NCBI RefSeq assembly: GCF_002277815.1
Contig: NZ_NKJI01000001.1
Span: 365,501-429,500, forward strand
Direction: 5' to 3'
Source of the DNA: Pseudomonas sp. ERMR1:02
GTDB taxonomy: Bacteria > Pseudomonadota > Gammaproteobacteria > Pseudomonadales > Pseudomonadaceae
DNA: 64,000 bases
The position numbers and the translations under genes are program-made. Each line of letters opens with the position of its first letter. Positions within the stretch are counted from its first letter, which is position 1. Shown here one piece after another: positions 18,865-27,075 of this stretch. The notes beneath the pieces were generated by a model that was not told the origin of the DNA, searched no databases, and worked only from the letters and a program-made list of their open reading frames with translations.

Positions 18865-18990
18865 GGTCGTTCTCCAAAATAACTGGAGAAATTTTTACAT
18901 TCGGTGGCGGGTATTTCTTATCTATGATGAGCCGAATGACGGTTTAATCGAATCGCACAATTCATAAAGTCATCAATCAAAGGTTTTTTT

Positions 18991-19455
18991 ATGCAAAGCG
19001 AGCTGGACGGCTATGACCGCAAGATCCTGGCGCTGCTGCAGGAGGATGCTTCGCTCTCCAGTGCGCAGATTGCCGAACTGGTGGGGCTTTCGCAGTCGCC
19101 CTGCTGGCGGCGGATCCAGCGGATGAAGGAGGAGGGGATCATTCGCGCTCAGGTGACCTTGCTTGATCGCAAGAAAATCGGCCTGAACACGCAGATCTTC
19201 GCGCAGGTAAAACTCAACGCCCACGGACGCTCGAACTTCACCGAGTTCACCGAGGCGATTCGCGGATTTCCCGAGGTGCTGGAGTGTTACGTGCTGATGG
19301 GGGCAGTGGATTTCATGCTGCGGATCGTTGCGGCGGACATCGAGGCGTATGAGCGTTTCTTTTTCGAGAAACTGTCCCTGGTGCCGGGGATTCAAGAGGT
19401 CAACTCGGTCGTGGCTTTGTCAGAGATCAAGTCCACGACGAGTTTGCCAGTCTAG
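18991..19455 (+). CDS. Lrp/AsnC family transcriptional regulator
   Basis: A 154-aa feast/famine regulator. The N-terminal winged helix-turn-helix reads LDGYDRKILALLQEDASLS then AQIAELVGLSQSPCWRRIQRM, typical of AsnC proteins; the C-terminal half (YVLMGAVDFMLRIVAADIEAYERFF) is the RAM effector domain. Amino-acid binding is expected but the ligand is unknown. It is divergent from the 112-aa hypothetical gene across 126 bp, so it may regulate that gene or itself. Confidence 0.93.
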   Translation: MQSELDGYDRKILALLQEDASLSSAQIAELVGLSQSPCWRRIQRMKEEGIIRAQVTLLDRKKIGLNTQIFAQVKLNAHGRSNFTEFTEAIRGFPEVLECYVLMGAVDFMLRIVAADIEAYERFFFEKLSLVPGIQEVNSVVALSEIKSTTSLPV

Positions 19456-19462
19456 GATGTTT

Positions 19463-19574
19463 GATCGTTCCCACGCTCCGCGTGGGAATGCAGCCCGGGA
19501 CGCTCTGCGTCCCTATCCGGAGCCGAACGCGGAGCGTCCGTGGAGGCATTCCCACGCAGAGCGTGGGAACGATC
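19463..19574. repeat. Dispersed inverted repeat, GATCGTTCCCACGC family (copy 1)
   Basis: A 112-bp element whose ends GATCGTTCCCACGCTC and GAGCGTGGGAACGATC are perfect inverses and whose centre holds further nested inversions (GGGACGCTCTGCGTCCC, GCGGAGCGTCC). Two related copies lie at 34470 and 48045. Confidence 0.9.
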
Positions 19575-19586
19575 ATCATCGCGGTA

Positions 19587-20954
19587 TTACATGCGCAGCA
19601 ACATTTTCCAGGCACGATTCTGATACACCGCAATCGCCTGCTGCTTGCGCGCATCCAGGGCTTCGTCGGTGATCGGTTCGTTGGCCAGTTGCGCCAGTTT
19701 GTTCAGCTCGCCATACAGGCGATCCATTTCCGGAATGTCCAGCACGTTGCGCGCATGGTGCAGCCAGGCCTGGATGCGTTCGATGCGCGGCAGTTGCTCG
19801 GCCAGGTCTTCGGGTTGTTGCTGATAACGTTGCAATTGCAGCGAGGTGGCTTCTTCGCCCAACAAACGCGGCAACCAGCTGCCCAGTTGCGCGGCGCCCT
19901 GGCGATTGCCCCGGGTGTTGCGGTCGGCGGTCCAGGTGCGGGCCAGCAACCAGCGTGAAGTGTTCAGCGAGAACAGGCCCCAGCGCGGGTCTTCCAGCTC
20001 TTCGAGGAACTGCTCCGGCGCGGCTTTGCGCACATCTTCATCATCCACACCGGCCTGGACCAGCGGGCGCCAGTCTTCGAGCAGAGCATCCAGCGCGACG
20101 CGCAGGTCGTGGGTCGATTGACGCGGCGCGGCCTGGCCCAGGCTGCTGACCAGTGCACGCAGTTCGGCGAGGTTTTCTACCCAGTCTTGCAGCAGGCGCC
20201 AGTGGCCATTGAAGCGATACTGCTCGGCCAGACGCTGACTGCTGCCCAGCAAATGCCAGCACAGCGCGGCGAAAGCATCGTCCAGCGGGGTTTCGGCGGT
20301 AAGTTGTGGTGCCGGCAGGCTCAACGAGTAGCTGTTGGCGTCGTACAGGCGATAACCGCGCTCGGCTTTGCTGATGTCGCAAGGCATCAGTGCCAGGGTT
20401 GCGGCCAGTTCGGCGGCCAGTTCCAGCAACGCGGCCGGTTCGCCTTCGCGCAGTTCCAGTTCCAGCTCGCAGATTTCTTCTTTCTGCTTGCCGACCACGA
20501 CGTGGCCAAGGTCCAGCGCGGCTTCGATGACCACTTTGGTCTTGCCACGACCCCAGGCGATTTCGGCGCGTTCGCGGACGAAATCAGTGGTGAAGATCGG
20601 CTTCAGGGTTTTCTTGTCCAGTTCGGCCAGCGCCTCGGGCCAGCATTCGCCGTCGAGTTTTTTCACGTCGAGTTTGGCTTTGGGCAGGTGCCAGTCGTAC
20701 TCGTTACGTTCGGACAAACCGGCGACGCTCTGGCCACGGGTCTTGAGGGTCTGAATCACTTCTTCGCCATCGCGGCGCAGGCGCAGGGCCACCTTGGCGT
20801 GGGCCAGGTCGCGCTCGGGCGTGTCGAAGTACTGGTTCATCAACTCACGGCGTTCCCAGCCACTTTTGTTGCGTTTTTTCAGTAACGGGTGCTCGCGTAG
20901 GGCGGCGAGGGTTTCGCGGCTGACGCGGAGTTTGATTTCGGTTTCTTTCTGCAT
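19587..20954 (-). CDS. CYTH and CHAD domain-containing protein
   Basis: A 455-aa two-domain protein. The N-terminal CYTH domain (about 1-200) opens MQKETEIKLRVS with the diagnostic ExExK metal/phosphate motif and has the YFDTPERDLAHAKVALRLR signature. The C-terminal CHAD domain (about 220-450) is helical with conserved histidines (STHDLRVALDALLE, LHHARNVLD). CYTH proteins act on triphosphates and CHAD domains bind polyphosphate, so an inorganic triphosphatase or polyphosphate-associated role (as E. coli YgiF) is likely. Confidence 0.92.
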   Translation of the reverse strand: MQKETEIKLRVSRETLAALREHPLLKKRNKSGWERRELMNQYFDTPERDLAHAKVALRLRRDGEEVIQTLKTRGQSVAGLSERNEYDWHLPKAKLDVKKLDGECWPEALAELDKKTLKPIFTTDFVRERAEIAWGRGKTKVVIEAALDLGHVVVGKQKEEICELELELREGEPAALLELAAELAATLALMPCDISKAERGYRLYDANSYSLSLPAPQLTAETPLDDAFAALCWHLLGSSQRLAEQYRFNGHWRLLQDWVENLAELRALVSSLGQAAPRQSTHDLRVALDALLEDWRPLVQAGVDDEDVRKAAPEQFLEELEDPRWGLFSLNTSRWLLARTWTADRNTRGNRQGAAQLGSWLPRLLGEEATSLQLQRYQQQPEDLAEQLPRIERIQAWLHHARNVLDIPEMDRLYGELNKLAQLANEPITDEALDARKQQAIAVYQNRAWKMLLRM

Positions 20955-21110
20955 GGCCGGAAAATCCAGGATCGGGAGCGCAGCCGGGGGAATGTGTGGC
21001 TGCCAAGGTCGTGCAGTGTACAGGACTGACTGCCACTGCGTGCCGCGACGGTTTATTCCTGTCGCAAGATGGCTCTATGATGGACTTCAATTCGGGATTT
21101 GGAGCCAGCG

Positions 21111-22268
21111 ATGCCTTTGCCGTCCATGAAAGATCAGTTCGCTGCACTGATCGCTGCACCGTCCGTCAGTTGCACCCAAGCCAGCCTCGATCAATCCAAT
21201 CGTCCGGTGATCGACTTGCTGGCGACGTGGCTCGGCGACCTGGGTTTTGCCTGCGACATCCAGCAGGTCAGCCCCGGCAAATTCAACTTGCTCGCCAGTT
21301 TCGGCTCCGGCCCCGGCGGCCTGGTGCTGGCCGGGCACAGCGACACCGTGCCGTTCGATGGCGCGTTGTGGCAGACCGATCCGTTGAAGCTGACTGAAGT
21401 CGATGGCCGCTGGGTCGGCCTGGGCAGCTGCGACATGAAGGGCTTTTTTGCTCTCGCCATCGAAGCGGTCATACCCTTGCTCGATCAACCGTTCAAGCAA
21501 CCGCTGCTGATCCTCGCCACATGCGATGAAGAAAGTTCGATGTCCGGTGCCCGAGCGCTGGCGCAAGCGGGGCGTCCTTTGGGGCGGGCGGCGGTGATCG
21601 GCGAGCCGACCGGGCTCAAGCCGATCCGCATGCACAAGGGCATCATGATGGAGCGCATCGACATTCTTGGGCAGAGCGGTCACTCCTCGGATCCGCGCCT
21701 TGGCCATAGCGCCCTGGAAGCCATGCACGATGCCATCGGCGAACTGCGCGGTCTGCGCTTGCTGTGGCAGCGCGAATTCCGCAATCCGCAATTCAACGTG
21801 CCGACACCGACCATGAATTTTGGCTGCATCCACGGCGGCGATAATCCCAACCGCATTTGCGGTCAGTGCTCGCTGGAGTTCGATCTGCGGCCCTTGCCGG
21901 GCATGGACCCCAAGGCCTTGCGCGCCGAGATATTGCAGAGGCTCAAGCCGGTTGCCGAGCGGCATCAGGTGAAGATCGATTACGCGCCACTGTTCCCTGA
22001 AGTGCCGTCGTTCGAGCAGGCTGAAGATTCAGAACTGGTGCGGGTCGCCGAAAAGCTCACCGGCCATCGTGCCGAAGCGGTGGCGTTCGGGACCGAAGCG
22101 CCTTATCTTCAGCGTCTTGGCTGCGAAACGCTGGTGCTCGGCCCTGGCGATATCGCCTGCGCCCACCAACCGGGGGAGTTCCTCGAAATGTCACGTTTGC
22201 AGCCTACGGTGCATCTATTACGTCAGTTGATTGAACATTACTGCCTGACACCGGCCCCTGCTGGTTGA
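21111..22268 (+). CDS. argE: Acetylornithine deacetylase
   Basis: A 385-aa M20 family zinc hydrolase that frees ornithine from N-acetylornithine in arginine synthesis. Metal and catalytic positions are visible: His and Asp in LAGHSDTVPFDG, Asp in GSCDMKGFF, Glu-Glu in ATCDEESSMSGAR, and the late His in ACAHQPGEF. The ATG at 21111 is preferred over the TTG 12 bases upstream because GGAG lies at the right distance. argA follows downstream in the same direction, beyond a REPIN. Confidence 0.94.
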   Translation: MPLPSMKDQFAALIAAPSVSCTQASLDQSNRPVIDLLATWLGDLGFACDIQQVSPGKFNLLASFGSGPGGLVLAGHSDTVPFDGALWQTDPLKLTEVDGRWVGLGSCDMKGFFALAIEAVIPLLDQPFKQPLLILATCDEESSMSGARALAQAGRPLGRAAVIGEPTGLKPIRMHKGIMMERIDILGQSGHSSDPRLGHSALEAMHDAIGELRGLRLLWQREFRNPQFNVPTPTMNFGCIHGGDNPNRICGQCSLEFDLRPLPGMDPKALRAEILQRLKPVAERHQVKIDYAPLFPEVPSFEQAEDSELVRVAEKLTGHRAEAVAFGTEAPYLQRLGCETLVLGPGDIACAHQPGEFLEMSRLQPTVHLLRQLIEHYCLTPAPAG

Positions 22269-22279
22269 TCGCACCCCCT

Positions 22280-22381
22280 CTGTAGGAGCGAGCACGCTCG
22301 CGATGGTCGTCAACGATGACGAGGGATGCTTGAATGAACGCGGTGTCCCGACGTCCATCGCGAGCATGCTCGCTCCTACAG
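22280..22381. repeat. REPIN between argE and argA
   Basis: CTGTAGGAGCGAGCACGCTCGC at left is mirrored at right (GCGAGCATGCTCGCTCCTACAG). The spacer (GTCAACGATGACG...GAATGAACGCGGTGTC) closely resembles that of the copy at 48988. Confidence 0.9.
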
Positions 22382-22420
22382 GGGATCGTAGTTAAATTGT
22401 GGGTATCCCAACCCGTATTC

Positions 22421-22462
22421 ATGAGGAGAGCGCGCGTGCCGCCAAGCCTGTTCCGACGATAA
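22421..22462 (+). other. Candidate arginine-rich leader peptide of argA
   Basis: A short open frame ATG-AGG-AGA-GCG-CGC-GTG... encodes MRRARVPPSLFRR and then TAA. Five of 13 codons are Arg, including AGG, AGA and a terminal CGA-CGA pair, all rare in Pseudomonas. The same frame can also start at the GTG at 22436, which has AGGAG at proper distance, giving MPPSLFRR. It ends 68 bp before argA. This is the layout of a leader peptide sensing charged tRNA-Arg, though no strong terminator hairpin is obvious. Confidence 0.4.
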
Positions 22463-22530
22463 CCATCAGCCCGCTGTGCGTTTTCAGTTCCGCCCTTTTT
22501 TCGGCTGCTATTTATTACAGGCCCAGGTTC

Positions 22531-23829
22531 ATGCCCGAATACGTCAATTGGCTTCGTCACGCTTCGCCTTACATCAACGCCCACCGCGATTGCACCTTTG
22601 TCGTCATGCTGCCCGGCGACGGCGTTGAGCACCCCAACTTCGGCAATATCGTCCACGACCTGGTGCTGTTGCACAGCCTTGGCGTGCGGCTAGTGCTGGT
22701 TCACGGCTCTCGCCCGCAAATCGAAACCCGCCTCGCCGCCCGCGGCCTGACTCCGCATTACCACCACGGCATGCGCATCACCGATGCCGCGACGCTGGAG
22801 TGCGTGATCGATGCCGTTGGCCAGCTGCGCATTGCCATCGAAGCGCGGCTGTCGATGGACATGGCCTCATCGCCCATGCAGGGCTCGCGCCTGCGAGTGG
22901 CCGGAGGCAACCTGGTGACCGCGCGGCCGATCGGCGTGCTCGAAGGTGTCGACTATCACCACACTGGCGAAGTGCGTCGGGTCGACCGTAAGGGCATCAA
23001 TCGCCTGCTGGACGAGCGCTCCATCGTATTGCTGTCGCCGCTGGGTTATTCGCCGACCGGTGAAATCTTCAACCTCGCTTGTGAAGACGTCGCCACCCGC
23101 GCGGCCATCGACCTGGGCGCCGACAAGCTGCTGTTGTTCGGTGAAGAAAAAGGCTTGATCGATGAACACGGGCGGCTGGTTCGTGAGCTGCGTCCGCAAC
23201 AGGTGCCGGCGCATCTGCAGCGTTTGGGCAGCAACTACCAGGCGGAACTGCTGGATGCTGCGGCGCAAGCCTGTCGTGGCGGCGTGGCTCGTAGCCATAT
23301 CGTCAGCTACGCCGAGGACGGCGCACTGCTGACCGAGCTCTTTACCCGCGATGGTGGCGGTACCCTGGTGGCCCAGGAGCAATTCGAAGTGGTGCGCGAA
23401 GCAGCCATCGAAGACGTGGGTGGGTTGCTGGACTTGATCAGCCCGTTGGAGGAGCAGGGGATTCTGGTGCGGCGTTCCCGTGAAGTGCTGGAGCGTGAGA
23501 TCGAGCAGTTCAGTGTGGTCGAGCGTGAAGGCATGATCATCGCCTGCGCAGCGCTGTATCAGATTGCCGATTCGGATGCCGGTGAGTTGGCGTGTCTGGC
23601 GGTGAACCCGGAGTACCGTCATGGCGGTCGCGGCGATGAACTGTTGGAGCGTATTGAAACCCGCGCCCGGGCTCAGGGGTTGAAAACCTTGTTCGTCCTC
23701 ACTACCCGCACGGCTCACTGGTTCCGCGAACGTGGCTTTGTGCCGAGCAGCGTCGACCGTCTGCCGTCGGCGCGGGCGTCGCTGTACAACTATCAGCGTA
23801 ATTCGAAGATCTTCGAAAAAGCCCTTTGA
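22531..23829 (+). CDS. argA: Amino-acid N-acetyltransferase (N-acetylglutamate synthase)
   Basis: A 432-aa enzyme making N-acetylglutamate, the first step of arginine synthesis. The N-terminal amino-acid-kinase-like domain (about 1-285) binds arginine for feedback inhibition (LVLVHGSRPQIETRLAARG, GEEKGLIDEHGRLV). The C-terminal GNAT domain carries the acetyl-CoA loop around LAVNPEYRHGGRGDELLERIE. The start at MPEYVNWLRHASPYINAH matches the family and length. The upstream leader contains an arginine-rich short frame. Confidence 0.95.
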   Translation: MPEYVNWLRHASPYINAHRDCTFVVMLPGDGVEHPNFGNIVHDLVLLHSLGVRLVLVHGSRPQIETRLAARGLTPHYHHGMRITDAATLECVIDAVGQLRIAIEARLSMDMASSPMQGSRLRVAGGNLVTARPIGVLEGVDYHHTGEVRRVDRKGINRLLDERSIVLLSPLGYSPTGEIFNLACEDVATRAAIDLGADKLLLFGEEKGLIDEHGRLVRELRPQQVPAHLQRLGSNYQAELLDAAAQACRGGVARSHIVSYAEDGALLTELFTRDGGGTLVAQEQFEVVREAAIEDVGGLLDLISPLEEQGILVRRSREVLEREIEQFSVVEREGMIIACAALYQIADSDAGELACLAVNPEYRHGGRGDELLERIETRARAQGLKTLFVLTTRTAHWFRERGFVPSSVDRLPSARASLYNYQRNSKIFEKAL

Positions 23830-23843
23830 CCACGATGCGATCT

Positions 23844-23945
23844 CTGTAGGAGCGAGCTCGCTCGCGAAAATCGTGAACGATAACGCGTAAAACCAGATGC
23901 CCCGTGGCGTCCTGGGGTTTTTCGCGAGCAAGCTCGCTCCTACAG
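23844..23945. repeat. REPIN between argA and tauA
   Basis: CTGTAGGAGCGAGCTCGCTCGC is mirrored by GCGAGCAAGCTCGCTCCTACAG. It lies between the convergent argA and tauA genes. Confidence 0.9.
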
Positions 23946-23955
23946 ATATGCGGTG

Positions 23956-24945
23956 TTACTCGGTGATGTACTTCGCGCTGACATACGGCGAGTAATCCGG
24001 CAGCACCGTTTCGACCTTCCCTTGTTCCTTCAGAAATTTCGCCGTCTCGCCAATCGCCTTGGCCGTGCCGCCGTCCAGCAGCGCGCTGGTCTTTTGTGCC
24101 TTGGCATCCGGGAATGCGGAACCGGCCAGCAGTTCAGGCACGTCGGCAGCATTGGCTCCAGTCAGTTTGGCGATTTTCTGCACCGGTACGGAGTCCGCGG
24201 TCCAGCTGTCTTTATGCGCTGCATAGTCGGCGAATGAGTCCAGGGTGACCTTGGCAAATTTGGCCACGACCTCCGGATGTTTCTCGGCGTAGTCCTTGCG
24301 CGCCACCCAGACCTCGAAGGTCGGCGCACCCCACTGGCCGACCTGCGCGGCATCGGTCAAGGTCTTGCCGTTCTTGCGAATTTCCCCCAGTGCGGGCGAC
24401 CAGACGAACGCGCCATCAATGTCCCCACGCTTCCAGGCGGCGGCGATTTCGGCAGGTTGCAGGTTCACCACTTTGACTTTCGAAGCGTCCAGGCCCCAGT
24501 GTTTCAGAGCTCCGAGCAGGCTGTAGTGAGACGTGGAAACGAACGGCGTGGCGATGGTCTTGCCGATCAGATCTTGCGGTTTCTCGATACCACTGCCGTT
24601 GCGCACCACCAGTGCCTCGGCCGCATTGATCTGTGCGGACACAATGAACGCGACAATCGGCAGGTTGCGCGAAGCGGCCGCCGCCAATGGGCTGGAACCG
24701 AGGTTGCCGATCTGCACATCGCCTGAAGCAATGGCCGTCACTACTTCCGGGCCGCTGTTGAAGCGTCGCCAGTCGATTTTCTCACCGATAGTTTTTTCGT
24801 AAAGGCCATCCGCCTGAGGGACTTTGCTGGGGTCGATACCGGTCTGGTAGCCGACCGTGAGGTTCGCCGCATGGGCGGAAAAAGAAAGTGCGAGCGATAC
24901 ACAAACTGTAACAAATGGGCTGGATAGTGCGCGTTTGGTCGGCAT
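23956..24945 (-). CDS. tauA: Taurine ABC transporter substrate-binding protein
   Basis: A 329-aa periplasmic protein with a signal peptide (cleavage near SAHA-A). The mature protein matches TauA closely by eye: NLTVGYQTGIDPSKVPQADG, SGDVQIGNLGSSPLAAAASR, STSHYSLLGALKHWGLD and VGQWGAPTFEVWV. It would bind taurine under sulfate starvation. tauB, tauC and tauD are not found on either side, so this is an orphan. It is divergent from an OprD porin across a 352-bp region rich in palindromes. Confidence 0.92.
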   Translation of the reverse strand: MPTKRALSSPFVTVCVSLALSFSAHAANLTVGYQTGIDPSKVPQADGLYEKTIGEKIDWRRFNSGPEVVTAIASGDVQIGNLGSSPLAAAASRNLPIVAFIVSAQINAAEALVVRNGSGIEKPQDLIGKTIATPFVSTSHYSLLGALKHWGLDASKVKVVNLQPAEIAAAWKRGDIDGAFVWSPALGEIRKNGKTLTDAAQVGQWGAPTFEVWVARKDYAEKHPEVVAKFAKVTLDSFADYAAHKDSWTADSVPVQKIAKLTGANAADVPELLAGSAFPDAKAQKTSALLDGGTAKAIGETAKFLKEQGKVETVLPDYSPYVSAKYITE

Positions 24946-25018
24946 GGCGTTGGCCTTTTCGATAGGAATTGTTGCGGAATTGCTTCCAAACCTAATCGAT
25001 CTAAAAAACGCCTAATAA

Positions 25019-25089
25019 ATACCATTTAGGAATTAGCTTATGAGCCCAATGCTCTACGCTGTGGGGTGAGCTAAATTCCTAAACGGTAT
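25019..25089. promoter_or_regulatory. Long inverted repeat between tauA and oprD
   Basis: ATACCATTTAGGAATTAGCT at 25019-25038 faces AGCTAAATTCCTAAACGGTA(T) at 25069-25089; the arms pair over about 20 positions with one mismatch and one bulge across a 30-bp spacer. The element could bind two regulator dimers or form a large hairpin. A sulfur-starvation regulator (CysB or similar) is a reasonable but unproven candidate. Confidence 0.5.
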
Positions 25090-25091
25090 GA

Positions 25092-25115
25092 GAAAAGAAT
25101 CTATCCATTCTTTTC
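25092..25115. promoter_or_regulatory. Perfect 9-bp inverted repeat, GAAAAGAAT...ATTCTTTTC
   Basis: GAAAAGAAT and ATTCTTTTC are perfect inverses with a 6-bp spacer, immediately right of the longer inverted repeat upstream of the porin. Confidence 0.45.
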
Positions 25116-25297
25116 AGGTTCATGACGATCTCATGACCCTGCAGGGACCAAAAAACCGGGTATAAGACTATGGTCGTAGACACACATAGTTACGATTGAC
25201 TTGTGAGTCACGGTACGGCGCTAATCGCGCATCTTAGGTATCCGGGCATCGACTCGGGACCAGGACTACAAGAATTAGAGACGAGAGGAGCTTAACA

Positions 25298-26659
25298 ATG
25301 AACAAGTCCACGTTGGCACTGGCCGTGGCTGTAGGGGTTATGGCGCAGCAGGCAGGCGCCGCGGGTTTTATCGAAGACAGCAAGGCTTCCATTAGTTCGC
25401 GCACCATGTATTACGACGCCGATGTGCGTGAAGCTCCTAATAGTACCGCTCCTAGTAATGCTAAAAACAGGCAGCGCGAAACCGCTGAAGGTCTCAAGTT
25501 CGACTACCTGTCCGGTTTCACCCAAGGTACCGTTGGTTTCGGTATCGACGCCCAAGCGCTGGTAGGTATCCATCTGGACGGTGGCAAGGGCCATCACCCA
25601 ACTGGTAACGCCAACTCATTCTTCCCTAGCGATGGCAATGCGTCTGCCGACGAGTGGAGCCGTGCAGCAGCCAACGTGAAGGCACGCTTCTCGAAGACCG
25701 AGGCCCACCTGGGTGGCGCCCTGCAACCCAACATGCCGATCCTGATCGCGAACGACAGCCGTTTGCTGCCACAAACCTTTGACGGTGGCACCATCACCTC
25801 GAAGGAAATCGACAACGTGACCTTCAACCTGGGTCAGCTGGAGCACGCGCAGGGTCGCGCCTCCTCGAACTCCACTGGCCTGTCTGTGAATGGCGCTACT
25901 CAGGACAGCAACCAGTTCCGTTACGCCGGTGCTGACTGGAAGGTCACCAAAGACCTGTTGCTGCAGTACTACTACGCGAACCTGGAAGACTTCTACAAAC
26001 AGAACTTCCTCGGCCTGGTGCACGTTTACCCGATCGCCCCGAACCAATCGTTCAAGACCGATCTTCGCTATTTCGACAGCAGCTCCGACGGCAAGAACGG
26101 CAACGGCACGGCTGGCTACCAATTCAACAACAACGGTGGTTTCGCCAAGACCCCGGGCGAGGTTGATAACAAGACCTGGAGCGCCACGTTCACCTACACC
26201 CTGGGCGGCAGTGCGTTCCTGCTCGGTCATCAGCGTGTCAACGACGACGGCGGCTTCGTTTTCTTGAACCAGGGCAGCCTTATCGATAGCCAGGGTCGTC
26301 AAGAAGGTGCCGGCGGCTCCAGCTTCTACTCCTTTACCGATGCCACGGTTGGCAGCTTTATCCGTGCCGGTGAAAACACCACGTACGGTCAATACTCCTA
26401 TGACTTCGCCTCACTGGGTGTACCAGGTCTGAAAGCTTCGATTGCTTACCTGGATGGCCGAAACATCAAGGCTACCAGCGGTTCTGGTCCAGACCTGAAT
26501 GAACACGAGACCGATGCGCGTGTGGACTACGTGATTCAAACAGGTCCACTCAAAGGCTTTGGTACGACGCTGCGTCACGGTACTTATACCGGGAACACCA
26601 GCACTGCTGACCAAGACCAGACCCGTCTGATCTTCAACTACACCTACAGCTTTATGTAA
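25298..26659 (+). CDS. OprD family outer-membrane porin (first of a tandem pair)
   Basis: A 453-aa outer-membrane protein with signal peptide MNKSTLALAVAVGVMAQQAG and mature start AGFIEDSKASISSRT, the OprD signature. Family blocks seen: EGLKFDYLSGFTQGTVGFGIDAQAL, NDSRLLPQTFDGG, YANLEDFYKQNFLGLVH and a C-terminal aromatic (NYTYSFM). OprD-type channels admit small anionic or amino-acid-like substrates. Its position beside tauA and lsfA suggests sulfonate or sulfate-ester uptake. A paralogue follows in tandem with a similar leader. Confidence 0.93.
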   Translation: MNKSTLALAVAVGVMAQQAGAAGFIEDSKASISSRTMYYDADVREAPNSTAPSNAKNRQRETAEGLKFDYLSGFTQGTVGFGIDAQALVGIHLDGGKGHHPTGNANSFFPSDGNASADEWSRAAANVKARFSKTEAHLGGALQPNMPILIANDSRLLPQTFDGGTITSKEIDNVTFNLGQLEHAQGRASSNSTGLSVNGATQDSNQFRYAGADWKVTKDLLLQYYYANLEDFYKQNFLGLVHVYPIAPNQSFKTDLRYFDSSSDGKNGNGTAGYQFNNNGGFAKTPGEVDNKTWSATFTYTLGGSAFLLGHQRVNDDGGFVFLNQGSLIDSQGRQEGAGGSSFYSFTDATVGSFIRAGENTTYGQYSYDFASLGVPGLKASIAYLDGRNIKATSGSGPDLNEHETDARVDYVIQTGPLKGFGTTLRHGTYTGNTSTADQDQTRLIFNYTYSFM

Positions 26660-27075
26660 GTCGTAGTCAAAGAGCCTCGTCTTCGGACGGGGCTTTTCTT
26701 GCGTTGATTTTTATATTCCATAAAACGCTTTACTGATGATTTTTTATTCTTTTTAGATTTTTGCGCAAACGCCTACAGTAGTCCTACCTGACGCACAGGC
26801 CCCGCAACGTCCCGATTGAAACCCTACCCACGACTACAGGAATCGGTTTTAATGCCGATCCTCTTATTGGTCGGACGTCGTACAACTGTACATATTCCAT
26901 TGTGATATTAAAAATTACTAAGTGATTCTTTTTGGATGTATGAACAGGTATGCTGCGCCGCCCAATTTTAAGGGGCAGGCAATCATTGCGGGGGTTGTGG
27001 CGCAAGTCACGCGAATCAAGGATCCAGGGCACTCGACCCCGGACCACGAAAATTAGAAACAATAGGAGCGCAACA
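26660..27075. other. Intergenic region between tandem porins
   Basis: These 416 bases hold a terminator near 26673-26700, then AT-rich DNA likely to contain the second porin's promoter, and a leader ending CCCGGACCACGAAAATTAG and AGGAGCGCAACA before the ATG. That leader resembles the first porin's leader, as expected from tandem duplication. No gene is seen. Confidence 0.5.
26673..26700 (+). terminator. Terminator after first porin
   Basis: AGCCTCGTC-TTCG-GACGGGGCT followed by TTTCTT: a UUCG-capped stem with a T-rich tail. Confidence 0.75.

Larger units (their letters stand above)
24946..25297. other. Divergent tauA-oprD regulatory region
   Basis: No gene is seen in these 352 bases. The left part is AT-rich and holds two inverted repeats (listed separately) plus a third, GGTTCATGA near 25118 facing TCATGACCC. 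The right part is the long leader of the porin, ending in GAGAGGAGC before its ATG. Control of both tauA and the porin is expected from here. Confidence 0.5.

Noticed and set aside
19463..19574. CRISPR-like repeat
   Set aside because: The repeated units are inverted, not direct, with no regular spacers; this is a dispersed intergenic repeat.
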